Shown piece by piece: positions 46,276-55,057 of a stretch of DNA of 64,000 bases. The position numbers and the translations under genes are program-made. Position 1 is the first letter of the stretch; every line of letters starts with the position of its first letter. Under the pieces are notes generated by a model. That model worked only from the letters and a program-made list of their open reading frames with translations, was not told the origin of the DNA and ran no database searches. The DNA is from Amycolatopsis sp. FDAARGOS 1241 (GTDB lineage Bacteria; Actinomycetota; Actinomycetes; Mycobacteriales; Pseudonocardiaceae): assembly GCF_016889705.1 (NCBI RefSeq), contig NZ_CP069526.1, positions 4,588,001 through 4,652,000 on the forward strand. Reading direction: 5' to 3'.

Positions 46276-48833
46276 CCGCCCACAGTGGACAGGCCGGGCA
46301 GATCCAGGCGACTGGCCCGGCGGAGCCGGCAGCCGCCTGGCACGCGCTGAGCGCCGAAGCGGTGCTCGACCGGCTGAAGTCGGGGCCGAACGGCTTGCCG
46401 GCCGCCGAACGGGCGCGCCGCCTCGACCGGTTCGGCCCGAACACCCCGATCAGGCGCAAGCCGGAGCCGTGGTGGCACGAGCTGGCGGAGTCCTTCACCG
46501 AGCCCCTGCAGCTGCTGCTGATCGCCGTCGCGGTGCTGTCGGCGATCTTCGGAGAGCTCCGCGACGCGATCGCGATCGGCACGGTGGTCGCCGTGGTCGC
46601 CGTGGTGGAAACCTTCACCGAGCTGCGGGCCACCCGCGCGATCGCCACGCTGAGGGCGATGACCGCGCCCACCGCTCGCCTCGTGCGCGAAGACGGCGTG
46701 GTGCAAGTGCCGGCCGCGGAGCTGGTTCCCGGTGATGTCCTGGTCGTCGAGGCCGGGGACGTGCTGCCGGCCGACGCCCGCGTGCTGGCCTCGCACGGGC
46801 TGCGCGTGGACGAGTCGAGCCTGACCGGGGAGTCCGCCCCCGCCGGCAAGAGCGCCCACCCGGTACCCGCGCCGACCGAGCTGGCCGAGCGGTCCAGCCT
46901 GCTGCACAGCGGCAGCCCGGTGCACGCCGGCGCGGGCCGGGCGGTGGTGGTCGCCACCGGCGCGGCGACCGAGCTGGGACGGCTGGGCAAGCTGGTCGCC
47001 GGGACCAAGGAACCCCCGACCCCGCTGCAGATCGCGTTGTCGCAGCTCGCGAAAGCGGTGCTGGTCGTCGCGATCGCCGCCAGCGTGCTCGTGCCCGCGG
47101 TCGGTCTGCTCGCCGGACAGCCGTGGCGGGAGATGCTGTTGTCCGGGTTGACCCTCGCGTTCGCCACCGTGCCCGAGGAACTGCCGATCCTGATCACGTT
47201 GCTGCTGGCGATCGGCGGGCGCCAGCTGGCTCGCCGCGGTGCGCTGCTGCGGCGGCTGCGCGCGGGCGAGACCCTGGGTGCCGTGACGACCGTGGTCACG
47301 GACAAGACCGGCACGCTGACCGAGAACCACCTCCAGCTCGCCGAGATCATCGGCAACCGCCACGAAGTGCTCGCCGTCGCCCTGGCCTGCCAACCCACGC
47401 ACGCCACCCGCCGGGAACCGCTGGAAGTCGAGCTCGCGAGCGCCGCTGAGGAGGCCGGCCTCGCCGGCAGCGGCCGTGAGATCGCGGTGTTCCCGTTCGA
47501 CCCGGCGCGCAAGCTCGTCTCCCGCGTCCACACCCTCGGCGACGACCTCGACGCGGGCTTGGGGGTGGCGGTGTCCGGGGCACCGGAGACAGTGCTGGAC
47601 CGCTGTGACGTCGACCTGCTTACCCGCCAGGAGGCAGAAGACGCCGTGGCCAGGCTGTCGGAGCGCGGCCTGCGGGTGATCGCCTTCGCGCGGCGCACCC
47701 TGTCCACGGCCCCCACCGATCGGGAGCAGGCCGAGCACGGGTTGACCTACGTCGGGCTGGCCGCGTTCGACGATCCGCTCCGGCCCGGCGTGCCCGAGGC
47801 GATCGCCGCGCTCACCGGAGCGGGAGTGGCCACGATCGTGGTCACCGGAGACCACTCGGCCACGGCCACCGCGATCGCGCTGCGGGCCGGGCTGCCTGCG
47901 GGTCACACCCTCTCCGGCACCGCGGTCGACACGATGGCCGATGCCGAGCTCGACGCCCGGCTGGAGCACGGCAGCGTGATCGCTCGTGCCACCCCGGCCA
48001 CCAAGCACCGGATCGTCCGGCTGCTGCAGCACCGCCGCGAAGTGGTCGCGGTCACCGGCGACGGGGCCAACGACGCGCCCGCGCTGGCCGCTGCCGACGT
48101 CGGCATCGCCCTGGGCCGGCGCAGCGCCGAATTGGCCCGCACCACCGCCGGCCTCATCCTCACCAACGACGCCTACCCGACCGTCGTGGACGCGACGGCC
48201 ACCGGCCGCAACATCACCGCCCAGCTCCGCCGCGCCGTCGCCTTCTACCTCGGCGCGAAACTCGCCCTCGTCGTCGTCCTGCTCGCCGCACTGGCCGCCG
48301 GCCTGCCCAGCCCCTTCCAGCCGGTGCACATCGTGCTGCTCGAGATCTTCATGGACCTCGGCGCCACAGTCGCGTTCGTCGCCGAACCAACCGCACCCCA
48401 GGCGATGCACCACCCGCCACGCCCGCCCGGCGCCCGGTTCCTCGACCGCACGGTGCTGACCGCCATCGCGATCACCGCGGCGACCCTCACCCTCGCGGTC
48501 CTGCCCGCTTACCTGATCCTCACCGCCGCCGGTGCCGGCGCCGCGGAGGCCAGCGCGGGCGCCGTGTTCGCCTGGCTGGCCGCCCACGTCCTCATCGCCT
48601 GGACCCTGCGCACCCGGCCCCTGCTGACCTGGAAAACCAACCCCGCGTTCCCCGCCTGGGCCGCCGTGGCGGTGCTGACCGGACTCGCCGCCACCACCAC
48701 GTCGTTCAGCTCGCTGCTCCACCTCGGCACGCTGGCCCCGATGCAGCTGAGCGTGGCGGTGGGTCTCGTTCTCGTCGCGACCCTCGTGGCCGCGGCCGTG
48801 GGGCGGCTCGCGCGGTTCCGGGCCCGGCTGTAA
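46272..48833 (+). CDS. P2-type cation-transporting ATPase
   Basis: 853 residues. The N-terminal cation-ATPase domain (WHALSAEAVLDRLKSGPNGL) is followed by membrane helices; DESSLTGESAPAGKSA marks the actuator domain, FATVPEELPILITLLLA is helix 4 with the PEEL ion-binding motif, Asp344 in VVTDKTGTLTEN is phosphorylated, and VTGDGANDAPALAAADVGIALG is the hinge. Helices 5-10 are present. This is the Ca2+/Mn2+-type P2 group. The ion is not certain. It is translated with the ChrB-like protein. Confidence 0.9.
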   Translation: MTAHSGQAGQIQATGPAEPAAAWHALSAEAVLDRLKSGPNGLPAAERARRLDRFGPNTPIRRKPEPWWHELAESFTEPLQLLLIAVAVLSAIFGELRDAIAIGTVVAVVAVVETFTELRATRAIATLRAMTAPTARLVREDGVVQVPAAELVPGDVLVVEAGDVLPADARVLASHGLRVDESSLTGESAPAGKSAHPVPAPTELAERSSLLHSGSPVHAGAGRAVVVATGAATELGRLGKLVAGTKEPPTPLQIALSQLAKAVLVVAIAASVLVPAVGLLAGQPWREMLLSGLTLAFATVPEELPILITLLLAIGGRQLARRGALLRRLRAGETLGAVTTVVTDKTGTLTENHLQLAEIIGNRHEVLAVALACQPTHATRREPLEVELASAAEEAGLAGSGREIAVFPFDPARKLVSRVHTLGDDLDAGLGVAVSGAPETVLDRCDVDLLTRQEAEDAVARLSERGLRVIAFARRTLSTAPTDREQAEHGLTYVGLAAFDDPLRPGVPEAIAALTGAGVATIVVTGDHSATATAIALRAGLPAGHTLSGTAVDTMADAELDARLEHGSVIARATPATKHRIVRLLQHRREVVAVTGDGANDAPALAAADVGIALGRRSAELARTTAGLILTNDAYPTVVDATATGRNITAQLRRAVAFYLGAKLALVVVLLAALAAGLPSPFQPVHIVLLEIFMDLGATVAFVAEPTAPQAMHHPPRPPGARFLDRTVLTAIAITAATLTLAVLPAYLILTAAGAGAAEASAGAVFAWLAAHVLIAWTLRTRPLLTWKTNPAFPAWAAVAVLTGLAATTTSFSSLLHLGTLAPMQLSVAVGLVLVATLVAAAVGRLARFRARL

Positions 48834-49036
48834 CGGCACCGGACGCGATCGTCCGCAACGGAAATCGCCGGATTCCGCCCGTGCACGGGACGGTTGTTTC
48901 CCCTTGTTTTCACGTGGGTGAGTGACCGTAGCCGAATTGGCCCGGACCTGCGACGATCGGAGTGGGGACAGCGACTGGCTGTCGGTCGACCCGAGCACTG
49001 ACCTTTTCGAGCTTGGCGGAAAGGACCTCCAGTACT
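48834..49036. other. intergenic region before the cation exchanger
   Basis: About 200 bases. The part around 48890-48915 is AT-richer and could hold a promoter. I looked for a metal riboswitch such as yybP-ykoY and could not make out its conserved core. Confidence 0.3.
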
Positions 49037-50113
49037 ATGTCGATACTGATTTTCATCGCTGGTGCCGCGCTGCTGATCTACAGCGCGGAAAAGCTGATCA
49101 TCTACGTCGTCGGCGCGGCGGCCGGCTTGCGCATCTCCGTATTCCTGCTCGCGATCATCTTCACCGGCATAGAATTCGACGACGTCGCCCTCGGTGTGGC
49201 GCTGAACATCGAAGACCTCAGCGACGTCGCCCTGGGCACCGTGTTCGGCACCGCCATCTCGATGATCGGAATCGTGCTCGCCCTCGCCGCGATCATTTCC
49301 CCGACGAAGGTGAACATTCCTCGCCCCTACCTCGCGCTGTTCGTCGCCGCGCCGGTGGTGCTCGTCCCGTTCATCGTCTTCGGGCCCCTCACCCCGGTTT
49401 ACGGCGCAGTTCTCGTACTGCTGTTCGTGCTCTTCATCGGCTACGTGGCCAGCCGGGAGCTGAAGCGGACCACACCCGTTTTCCGCAACGCGGAGATCCT
49501 CGAGAAGCTGGAGGTCGGGGCGAGCCCGGGCGGAAGCGGAACCGGAACCGGCCACGCGGTCACGCGCGACCCCGCCGAGGTACCCACCGACAAGCCGCCG
49601 TTCGTCGTGACGGTGCCCTTCACCAAGGAGCGGCCGATTCCCGGCTGGGCCGCCATCGCGCTGGCCGTGCTCGCGCTGGCCGGACTCGTCGCCGGCGCCG
49701 CCATCACCAGCTACGGCACCCAGGGCATCCTGCAGGACTACCAGATCCAGGGAGCGCTGTTCGGCGCGACGATCGCCACCCTCGTGCTCACCCTCGAGGA
49801 CGTGTTCCTGACCGTCGAACCCACCCGCAAGGGCGCGCCCGAACTCGGTGTCGGCAACGTCATCGGCAGCGTGGTGTTCGGCGTGACCGCGAAGCTCGGC
49901 ATCATCCTGCTCGCGGGCGGCAGCATCGTCGTCGGCGACCACGTCCTGTCCTGGCACCTGCCGGTGCTGGTCGGCATGACCGCCCTCGCGGCGTACTTCC
50001 TCGGCACCCGCCGGCTGAGGCGCTGGCACGGGTTCGTCCTGCTCGCGCTGTACATCGCCTACTGGACCGTGAGCTTCGCCGTGTTCGGCGGCGCCCCGAT
50101 CGAAACGGATTGA
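49037..50113 (+). CDS. sodium/calcium exchanger-family protein (CaCA)
   Basis: 358 residues, about ten or eleven helices. Two internally related alpha repeats face each other: GIEFDDVALGVALNIEDLSD near residue 45 and LTLEDVFLTVEPTRKGAPEL near 250, each followed by G(T/N)V(F/I)G(T/S). A hydrophilic Gly-rich loop (about 150-185) links the halves. Such proteins exchange Ca2+ or another cation for H+ or Na+. The acidic residues of each repeat are present, though EFDD replaces the commoner GTSxPE. GGAAAGGACC precedes ATG 49037. It converges on pqqE. Confidence 0.85.
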   Translation: MSILIFIAGAALLIYSAEKLIIYVVGAAAGLRISVFLLAIIFTGIEFDDVALGVALNIEDLSDVALGTVFGTAISMIGIVLALAAIISPTKVNIPRPYLALFVAAPVVLVPFIVFGPLTPVYGAVLVLLFVLFIGYVASRELKRTTPVFRNAEILEKLEVGASPGGSGTGTGHAVTRDPAEVPTDKPPFVVTVPFTKERPIPGWAAIALAVLALAGLVAGAAITSYGTQGILQDYQIQGALFGATIATLVLTLEDVFLTVEPTRKGAPELGVGNVIGSVVFGVTAKLGIILLAGGSIVVGDHVLSWHLPVLVGMTALAAYFLGTRRLRRWHGFVLLALYIAYWTVSFAVFGGAPIETD

Positions 50114-50120
50114 GCCGGGC

Positions 50121-51218
50121 TCAGACCGGGGAGCGGCCGGCCCGGTGCGGGCGGGGGAACAAGGGCGCGTCGTCGGTCCGCGACTCGGCGTTCGCGGCCT
50201 CGACCGCCCGGGTGACGAGGTGGTGGTCGGGCGACAGGTGGCAGACCGGGTCGGTGCGGGCGGCCTCGCCGGTGAGCTGGAACGCCTGGCAGCGGCACCC
50301 ACCGAAGTCGAGCTCCCGCCGATCGCAGCTGCGGCACGGTTCCGGCATCCAGCCCGTACCCCGGAACGCGGTCATCACCGGTGCGCCGGCCCAGATCCGC
50401 GCCAGCGTCTCGTCCCGCACATTGGCCCTCGGCAAGGGCAGGGACTGGGCGGCCGGGCAGGGCAGGACGTCGCCGTTCGGCGTCACGGTCAGCTGGCGCG
50501 CCGCCCAGCCGCCCATGCAGGGTTTCGGGTAGCGGCTGTAGTAGTCGGGCAGGACGTAGACGACCTCCATGCGATCCCGCAGGCGCTCGCGGGCGGCCCG
50601 GACGACGACCTCGGCCGCGTCGAGCTGGGCCCGGCTCGGCAGCAGCGCGTCGCGGTTTCGCCACGCCCAGCCGTAGTACTGGGTGTTGGCCAGCTCCACC
50701 CGGTCGGCGCCGGCTTCCTCGGCCAGCTCGAGCAGCTCGGCGACGCGGCCGATGTTCTGCCGGTGCAGCACCACGTTCAGGGTCAGCGGCCAGCCCAGCT
50801 CCTTGACCACACCCATCGCCTCGATCTTGCGCCGGAAGGACGGGGTCCCGGCGATCCGGTCGGACACGACGGGTTCGTCGGCCTGGATGCTGACCTGCAC
50901 GTGGTCCAGACCAGCGGCCCGCAGCTGCTCGGCCCTCGCCCGCGAGAGGCCGAGGGCGCTGGTGACGAGGTTGGTGTAGAGGCCAAGCTCGTGGGCCTCC
51001 GCCACGATCTCCGCGAGGTCGCGCCGCAGCAGCGGTTCCCCACCGGAGAGGTGGCACTGCAGGACCCCCAGGTCGCGGGCCTCGAGAAGCACCCGCCGCC
51101 ACTCGCCGGTGGTCAGCTCGTCGGAGTAGTCGGCCAGGTTCAGCGGGTTCGAGCAGTACGCGCACGCCAGCGGGCAGCGGTACGTGAGCTCGGCGAGCAG
51201 TCCGAAGGGGCTATCCAT
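50121..51218 (-). CDS. pqqE: PqqA peptide cyclase (radical SAM/SPASM)
   Basis: 365 residues. The radical SAM cluster is Cys15-x3-Cys19-x2-Cys22 (CPLACAYC), followed by CHLSGGEPLLR. The C-terminal SPASM domain has further Cys residues in PKPCMGGW, VLPCPAA and CRSCDRRELDFGGCRC for auxiliary Fe-S clusters. It makes the carbon-carbon bond between Glu and Tyr of PqqA, helped by PqqD. ATG 51218 overlaps the pqqD stop by eight bases; GTG 51233 is an alternative. It is the last gene of the pqq unit. Confidence 0.95.
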   Translation of the reverse strand: MDSPFGLLAELTYRCPLACAYCSNPLNLADYSDELTTGEWRRVLLEARDLGVLQCHLSGGEPLLRRDLAEIVAEAHELGLYTNLVTSALGLSRARAEQLRAAGLDHVQVSIQADEPVVSDRIAGTPSFRRKIEAMGVVKELGWPLTLNVVLHRQNIGRVAELLELAEEAGADRVELANTQYYGWAWRNRDALLPSRAQLDAAEVVVRAARERLRDRMEVVYVLPDYYSRYPKPCMGGWAARQLTVTPNGDVLPCPAAQSLPLPRANVRDETLARIWAGAPVMTAFRGTGWMPEPCRSCDRRELDFGGCRCQAFQLTGEAARTDPVCHLSPDHHLVTRAVEAANAESRTDDAPLFPRPHRAGRSPV

Positions 51219-51519
51219 CGTTGAGCTCCACACAGCGCCGGGCGACGAGCCGGGTCAGGAACCGCCGCACCTCCTCCTCGGGGACACTCCGGTACCGCGC
51301 GCCCAGTTCGGCCACGATCTCGGCCACGGTGCGCCGCCCGTCGCACAGCTCGAGGATGTCGGCACCGCTGCCGTTCAGCACCACCACCGTCTCGGGGTGC
51401 AGCAGGACGCGCTGCTGCCGGGCCTCGCTGAAGGTCAGGCGCACGTGGCGAGCCAGCCGGGGCCGATCCGTTGTGGACACTTCGGGCCGGGCCGTCGTTC
51501 CGGTCTTCGTCGGGTCCAT
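51211..51519 (-). CDS. pqqD: PQQ biosynthesis chaperone
   Basis: 102 residues. The PqqD winged fold is recognisable from LARHVRLTFSEARQQRVLLHPE, LNGSGADILELCDGRRTV and the acidic C-terminal helix EEEVRRFLTRLVARR. It presents the PqqA peptide to PqqE. ATG 51519 is used; a GTG at 51528 overlaps the pqqC stop (GTGA) and would add three residues. Some bacteria fuse PqqC and PqqD; here they are separate but coupled. Confidence 0.93.
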   Translation of the reverse strand: MDPTKTGTTARPEVSTTDRPRLARHVRLTFSEARQQRVLLHPETVVVLNGSGADILELCDGRRTVAEIVAELGARYRSVPEEEVRRFLTRLVARRCVELNDG

Positions 51520-51524
51520 TGTGG

Positions 51525-52229
51525 TCACTCCGGGTAGGCCTTGTCGACGGCGTCCATCAGGCTCCACAGGACGTCGCACTTGAACGACAGCGCATCGACG
51601 GCACGGGCCTGCGACTCGGCGGACAGGCAGTGCGCGGTGACCACTTCGAGGGCGTGCTCGCAGTCTCGCGGGGCCTGCTCGAGGCGGGCGCGGAAGTAGG
51701 TCAGGCCCGCGGGGTCGAGCCACGGGTACCACCGCTCGAACGCGGCCAGCCGCTGCGCCATCAGGTCGGGGGCGAACAGCTCGGTGAGCGACGACGCGAC
51801 CGCCTCCACCCACGGGCGCGTCCGGGTGAAGTTCACGTACGCGTCGACCGCGAACCGCACCCCCGGAACCAGGTGCCGGTGGTCCTGGATCTCCTCGCGA
51901 GTCAGGCCGGCGGCCTCGCCCAGGCGCAGCCACGCTTCGATGCCACCCTCCCCGGAGTGCCGGCCGTCGTGGTCGACGATCCGGCGGATCCACCGGCGGC
52001 GGACTTCGAGGTCGGGACAATTCGAGAGGATCGCCGCGTCCTTGCGGGGAATGTTCTCCTGGTAGTAGAAGCGGTTGGCCACCCAGCCCCGGATCTGCCC
52101 GCGGCTCAGCAGGCCGGCGTTCATCCGCACGTGGAACGGGTGCTGGTCGTGGTACCGGCGCGAATGGGCCCGCAACACCTCGACGAAAACGTCCTGGGTC
52201 GCGGCGGTTGTCCTGGTTGTCGTCGTCAC
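51525..52229 (-). CDS. pqqC: pyrroloquinoline-quinone synthase
   Basis: 234 residues, typical length. It performs the final eight-electron oxidation and ring closure of PQQ without a metal cofactor. Visible family parts are YHDQHPFHVRMNAGLLSRGQI, NRFYYQENIPRKDAAILSN, DHDGRHSGEGGIEAWLRLGE and FRARLEQAPRDCEHAL, which carry the conserved active-site His, Tyr and Arg residues. The GTG start at 52229 lies four bases after the pqqB stop. Confidence 0.95.
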   Translation of the reverse strand: MTTTTRTTAATQDVFVEVLRAHSRRYHDQHPFHVRMNAGLLSRGQIRGWVANRFYYQENIPRKDAAILSNCPDLEVRRRWIRRIVDHDGRHSGEGGIEAWLRLGEAAGLTREEIQDHRHLVPGVRFAVDAYVNFTRTRPWVEAVASSLTELFAPDLMAQRLAAFERWYPWLDPAGLTYFRARLEQAPRDCEHALEVVTAHCLSAESQARAVDALSFKCDVLWSLMDAVDKAYPE

Positions 52230-52233
52230 AGCG

Positions 52234-53121
52234 CTACACCTCGACCTCGAGTCCGTCCACGGCCACCTCCGCACCGGTCTGGGCCACGACGCGCCGCTCT
52301 GGGCTGTCGTCCAGCAGGACCGGATTGGTGTTGTTCAGGTGTACGAAGATCACCCGCCGCGCGTTCAGCGACGGGAGCTGCGCCAGAGTTCCGTCCGCAC
52401 CGCCGATGGGCTGGTGCCCCATCTCGCGGGACGTCTTGCCGGCGAGGCCGAGCCGCACCAGCTCGTCGTCGCTCCAGCACGTGCCGTCGATCAGCAGGCA
52501 CTCGCAGCCCTCGAGCTGCGCGCGCAGCTCCGGCATCAGCGCCTGCACCCCCGGCAGGTAGACCAGGTTCGCCCCGCTGCGCTCGTCGGTCAGCCGGTAG
52601 CCCACCACCCGGCCGTGGTCCGCCCCGGGCCCGAACCGGGCCTGCTTCGTGGTGGGCACGTCGAACGCCCGGCAGGACAGCCCGTCGCCCAGCGGCACGT
52701 CGGTGCCGGGGAGGACCGCCGTCCACTCGACCGGGCAGTACCGTTCGAGCGTGCGCAGCACCCCGGTGCCGTCGCACAGCGTCTTGTGCACGGCCGGTGT
52801 GGCGTAGAGCCGCAGAGCGCGGGCTTCGCGCAACAGCAACAGCCCCAGCGTGTGGTCCAGCTCGGCATCGGTGAGCAGCACCGCCTCCAGCGGCGACGTC
52901 CGGCCGGTGCGCGGGTGGAGCTCCGGAAACGCCTCGATCTGCGTCCGCACGTCGGGCGAAGCGTTGATCAGGTACCACCTCCGGCGGTCGGCGCTCACCG
53001 CGACCGAGGACTGGGTGCGCACGACCCCGGCTCCGGACCGGATGGCGGCGCACACCGGGCAGCCGCAGTTCCACTGCGGGGATCCACCCCCCGCAGCCGA
53101 GCCCAGCACCCGCAGCCACAT
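52234..53121 (-). CDS. pqqB: PQQ biosynthesis protein B (MBL-fold hydroxylase)
   Basis: 295 residues. The start MWLRVLGSAAGGGSPQWNCGC contains the Cys residues (CGCPVC) of the structural zinc site. The metal-binding motif is LLTDAELDHTLGLL, the divergent PqqB form of the MBL motif, and NNTNP follows near the C-terminus. PqqB hydroxylates the cross-linked Glu-Tyr intermediate. It lies 73 bases after pqqA, separated by a strong hairpin. Confidence 0.95.
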   Translation of the reverse strand: MWLRVLGSAAGGGSPQWNCGCPVCAAIRSGAGVVRTQSSVAVSADRRRWYLINASPDVRTQIEAFPELHPRTGRTSPLEAVLLTDAELDHTLGLLLLREARALRLYATPAVHKTLCDGTGVLRTLERYCPVEWTAVLPGTDVPLGDGLSCRAFDVPTTKQARFGPGADHGRVVGYRLTDERSGANLVYLPGVQALMPELRAQLEGCECLLIDGTCWSDDELVRLGLAGKTSREMGHQPIGGADGTLAQLPSLNARRVIFVHLNNTNPVLLDDSPERRVVAQTGAEVAVDGLEVEV

Positions 53122-53155
53122 CCCGCCACCCCGTCCGTGGTCGTCCCGAACCGCC

Positions 53156-53186
53156 GGGTGGCGCCGGACCTGCTCCGGCGCCACCC
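53156..53186 (-). terminator. intercistronic hairpin between pqqA and pqqB
   Basis: GGGTGGCGCCGGA and TCCGGCGCCACCC form a perfect 13-base stem with a 5-base loop, nine bases after the pqqA stop. It may partly stop transcription or stabilise the pqqA part of the mRNA, so that more precursor peptide than enzyme is made. Confidence 0.7.
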
Positions 53187-53194
53187 AACGTCCC

Positions 53195-53290
53195 CTAGTC
53201 GTCCAGCTGAGCGATGTACATGGTCACCTCGGGTGCGACTCCGATCTCGTCGAACTCGGGCGTCTCCCACGCAACGAGTTGAGACTCCAT
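53195..53290 (-). CDS. pqqA: PQQ precursor peptide
   Basis: 31 residues, too short for most gene finders. The sequence ends PEVTMYIAQLDD and holds the required Glu21-x3-Tyr25 pair that becomes PQQ. ATG 53290 follows GGAGGTGAATCC, one of the strongest ribosome sites in the window. Length and position in front of pqqB agree with PqqA of other bacteria. It lies 45 bases after the PQQ dehydrogenase gene. Confidence 0.93.
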   Translation of the reverse strand: MESQLVAWETPEFDEIGVAPEVTMYIAQLDD

Positions 53291-53335
53291 GGATTCACCT
53301 CCTCTGCCCGAATCGCGGCAGGTTCTCCTCCAGTG

Positions 53336-55042
53336 TCACGAAGTTTCCGGCAGGGCGAAGACGAACAGGGCGCTTCCGTGCCCCGCGCCCAGCATGCCGG
53401 GCAGGAACCCCTCCGCCCAGCCGCCCCAGCCGACCGGCACGGCGATGTACTGCCGCCCGTCGACCATGTAGGTGGTCGGGCTGCTGTGGTGGCCGCTGCC
53501 GCACTGGAACTGCCAGAGCAGCTCACCGGTGCGCGCGTCGAGTGCGTTGAACTCGCCGGTGGCTTCGCCGGCGAACACGAGGTCGCCGCCGGTGGCCAGC
53601 GTCGACGCGCACATCGGCAGTTCGTTGCGCCAGCGCCACTTCTCCTCGCCGCTGCCGTCGAACGCGCTGACCGATCCGGCCATGTCTTCGGCATCCACCT
53701 GAACACCCGCGCCCCAATAAGGGATGCTCTCCCTGAACTCCCGGCGCCGCCGGGTCGCCGTGGCCCCGGTGTCCTGGACCGGGACGTAGAAGAGCTCGGT
53801 CTTCGGGCTGTAGGACGCGTGGGTCCATTCCTTCGCCCCGGCCGGACCCGGGTAGAAGTGGACCGGTTCGCCTTCCTTCTCCGGGTACACCTTGGCCGTG
53901 ACCTGGCCCTCCCGCGTGACCGCGCCCCACGTGATGCGGTCGACGAAGGGGGTGATCTGGACCAGCGAGCCGTCCGTGCGGTCGAGCACGTAGAAGTAGC
54001 CGTTCTTGTCGAAGTGCCCGAGCAGCTTGCGGCCGTCCTTTTCGAACAGGATGCACTCGGCGATGCTGTCGTAGTCCCACAGGTCGTGCGGCGTGCACTG
54101 GTAGTGCCAGCGAATCTGGCCGCTGTCCACGTCGACGGCGACGATGCTGTCGGTGTAGAGGTTGTCGCCTTCCCGGACCTCACCGTCGAAGTCGGGCGCC
54201 GGGTTGCCGGTGCCCACGTAGAGCAGGTTGGTCTCGGGGTCGAACGTGCTGGTGACCCAGCAGTTCGCTCCGCCGCGCGCCCAGGCCTCGCCGTCGGCGG
54301 GCCAGGTCTCGGAACCGGGCTCACCGGGCTTCGGCACCATGTAGCAGCGCCACTGGTGCTCGCCGGTCTCGAGGTCGAACGCGTCCAGGTGGCCGCGCAC
54401 CCCGAACTCACCGCCGGAACTGCCCACGATGACCATGTTCTTCACGATCAGCGGGGCGACCGTGGCGCTCTCACCGGCCCGTACGTCGCCGTAGGTCTTG
54501 GTCCACACCCGCTTGCCCGTGGTGGCGTCGAGCGCGAGCAGCCGGGCGTTCGCCGCGACGAAGAACACCTTTCCCTGCGCCACGGCGCACCCGCGGTTCA
54601 CGTTGCCGCAGCACAGCGAGACGTCGAACGGCACGGCGTGCTTGTACCGCCAGATCTCCACCCCCGTCTTCGCGTCCAGGGCCCAGATCCAGCCGTCCCA
54701 GCCGGTCAGGAACATGACCCCGTCGACGACGATCGGGGCGGCTTCGAACGAGTAGGTCGAGGCGCCCGCGATCAGGCCGGTCGTGCCGGCCTGGAACACC
54801 CAGGCGGGAACGAGCCGTTTGACGGTCTCGGTGTTGATCTGGTCCAGCGGGCTGTACCGCTGCCCGTTGTACGCGCCGTAGTAGGTGAGCCAGTTGTGGG
54901 GCTCCTGGCGGGCGTTGAGGATGCGCTCGTAGTTCACGCCGGACGTCACCGGCGGAGCGACCTCCCCGCCCGGAATCTTGCCGCTGAGGTTTCCCTGGTC
55001 GATGGCCTCACCGGCGTCGACGTAGTCCTCCGAGGTCGTCAT
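53336..55042 (-). CDS. PQQ-dependent alcohol dehydrogenase, lanthanide-type signature, no signal peptide
   Basis: 568 residues of the eight-bladed propeller. The adjacent-Cys disulfide is Cys144-Cys145 (SLCCGN). Metal ligands are Glu212 (GGEFG), Asn280 (GTGNPAP) and Asp323 in LWDYDS. Asp325, two residues on, is the extra ligand that marks Ln3+-dependent XoxF/PedH-type enzymes; Ca2+ enzymes have Ala or Ser there. The start (MTTSEDYVDAGEAIDQG) has no signal peptide or Tat motif, and the upstream gene ends 15 bases before it. No cytochrome c domain is present. A family enzyme of this kind is normally outside the cell. Confidence 0.92.
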   Translation of the reverse strand: MTTSEDYVDAGEAIDQGNLSGKIPGGEVAPPVTSGVNYERILNARQEPHNWLTYYGAYNGQRYSPLDQINTETVKRLVPAWVFQAGTTGLIAGASTYSFEAAPIVVDGVMFLTGWDGWIWALDAKTGVEIWRYKHAVPFDVSLCCGNVNRGCAVAQGKVFFVAANARLLALDATTGKRVWTKTYGDVRAGESATVAPLIVKNMVIVGSSGGEFGVRGHLDAFDLETGEHQWRCYMVPKPGEPGSETWPADGEAWARGGANCWVTSTFDPETNLLYVGTGNPAPDFDGEVREGDNLYTDSIVAVDVDSGQIRWHYQCTPHDLWDYDSIAECILFEKDGRKLLGHFDKNGYFYVLDRTDGSLVQITPFVDRITWGAVTREGQVTAKVYPEKEGEPVHFYPGPAGAKEWTHASYSPKTELFYVPVQDTGATATRRRREFRESIPYWGAGVQVDAEDMAGSVSAFDGSGEEKWRWRNELPMCASTLATGGDLVFAGEATGEFNALDARTGELLWQFQCGSGHHSSPTTYMVDGRQYIAVPVGWGGWAEGFLPGMLGAGHGSALFVFALPETS

Positions 55043-55057
55043 GTCCTCTTCCTCCCT

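Noticed and set aside
46113..48998. 961-residue minus-strand frame over the P-type ATPase
   Set aside because: It is a shadow of the ATPase gene on the other strand; the ATPase shows all catalytic motifs.
48834..49036. yybP-ykoY-type manganese riboswitch before the cation exchanger
   Set aside because: I could not find the conserved core segments; only ordinary intergenic sequence is visible.
50121..51218. A different radical SAM enzyme instead of PqqE
   Set aside because: The SPASM cysteines, the size and the coupling to pqqD, pqqC, pqqB and a valid pqqA make PqqE the only reasonable call.
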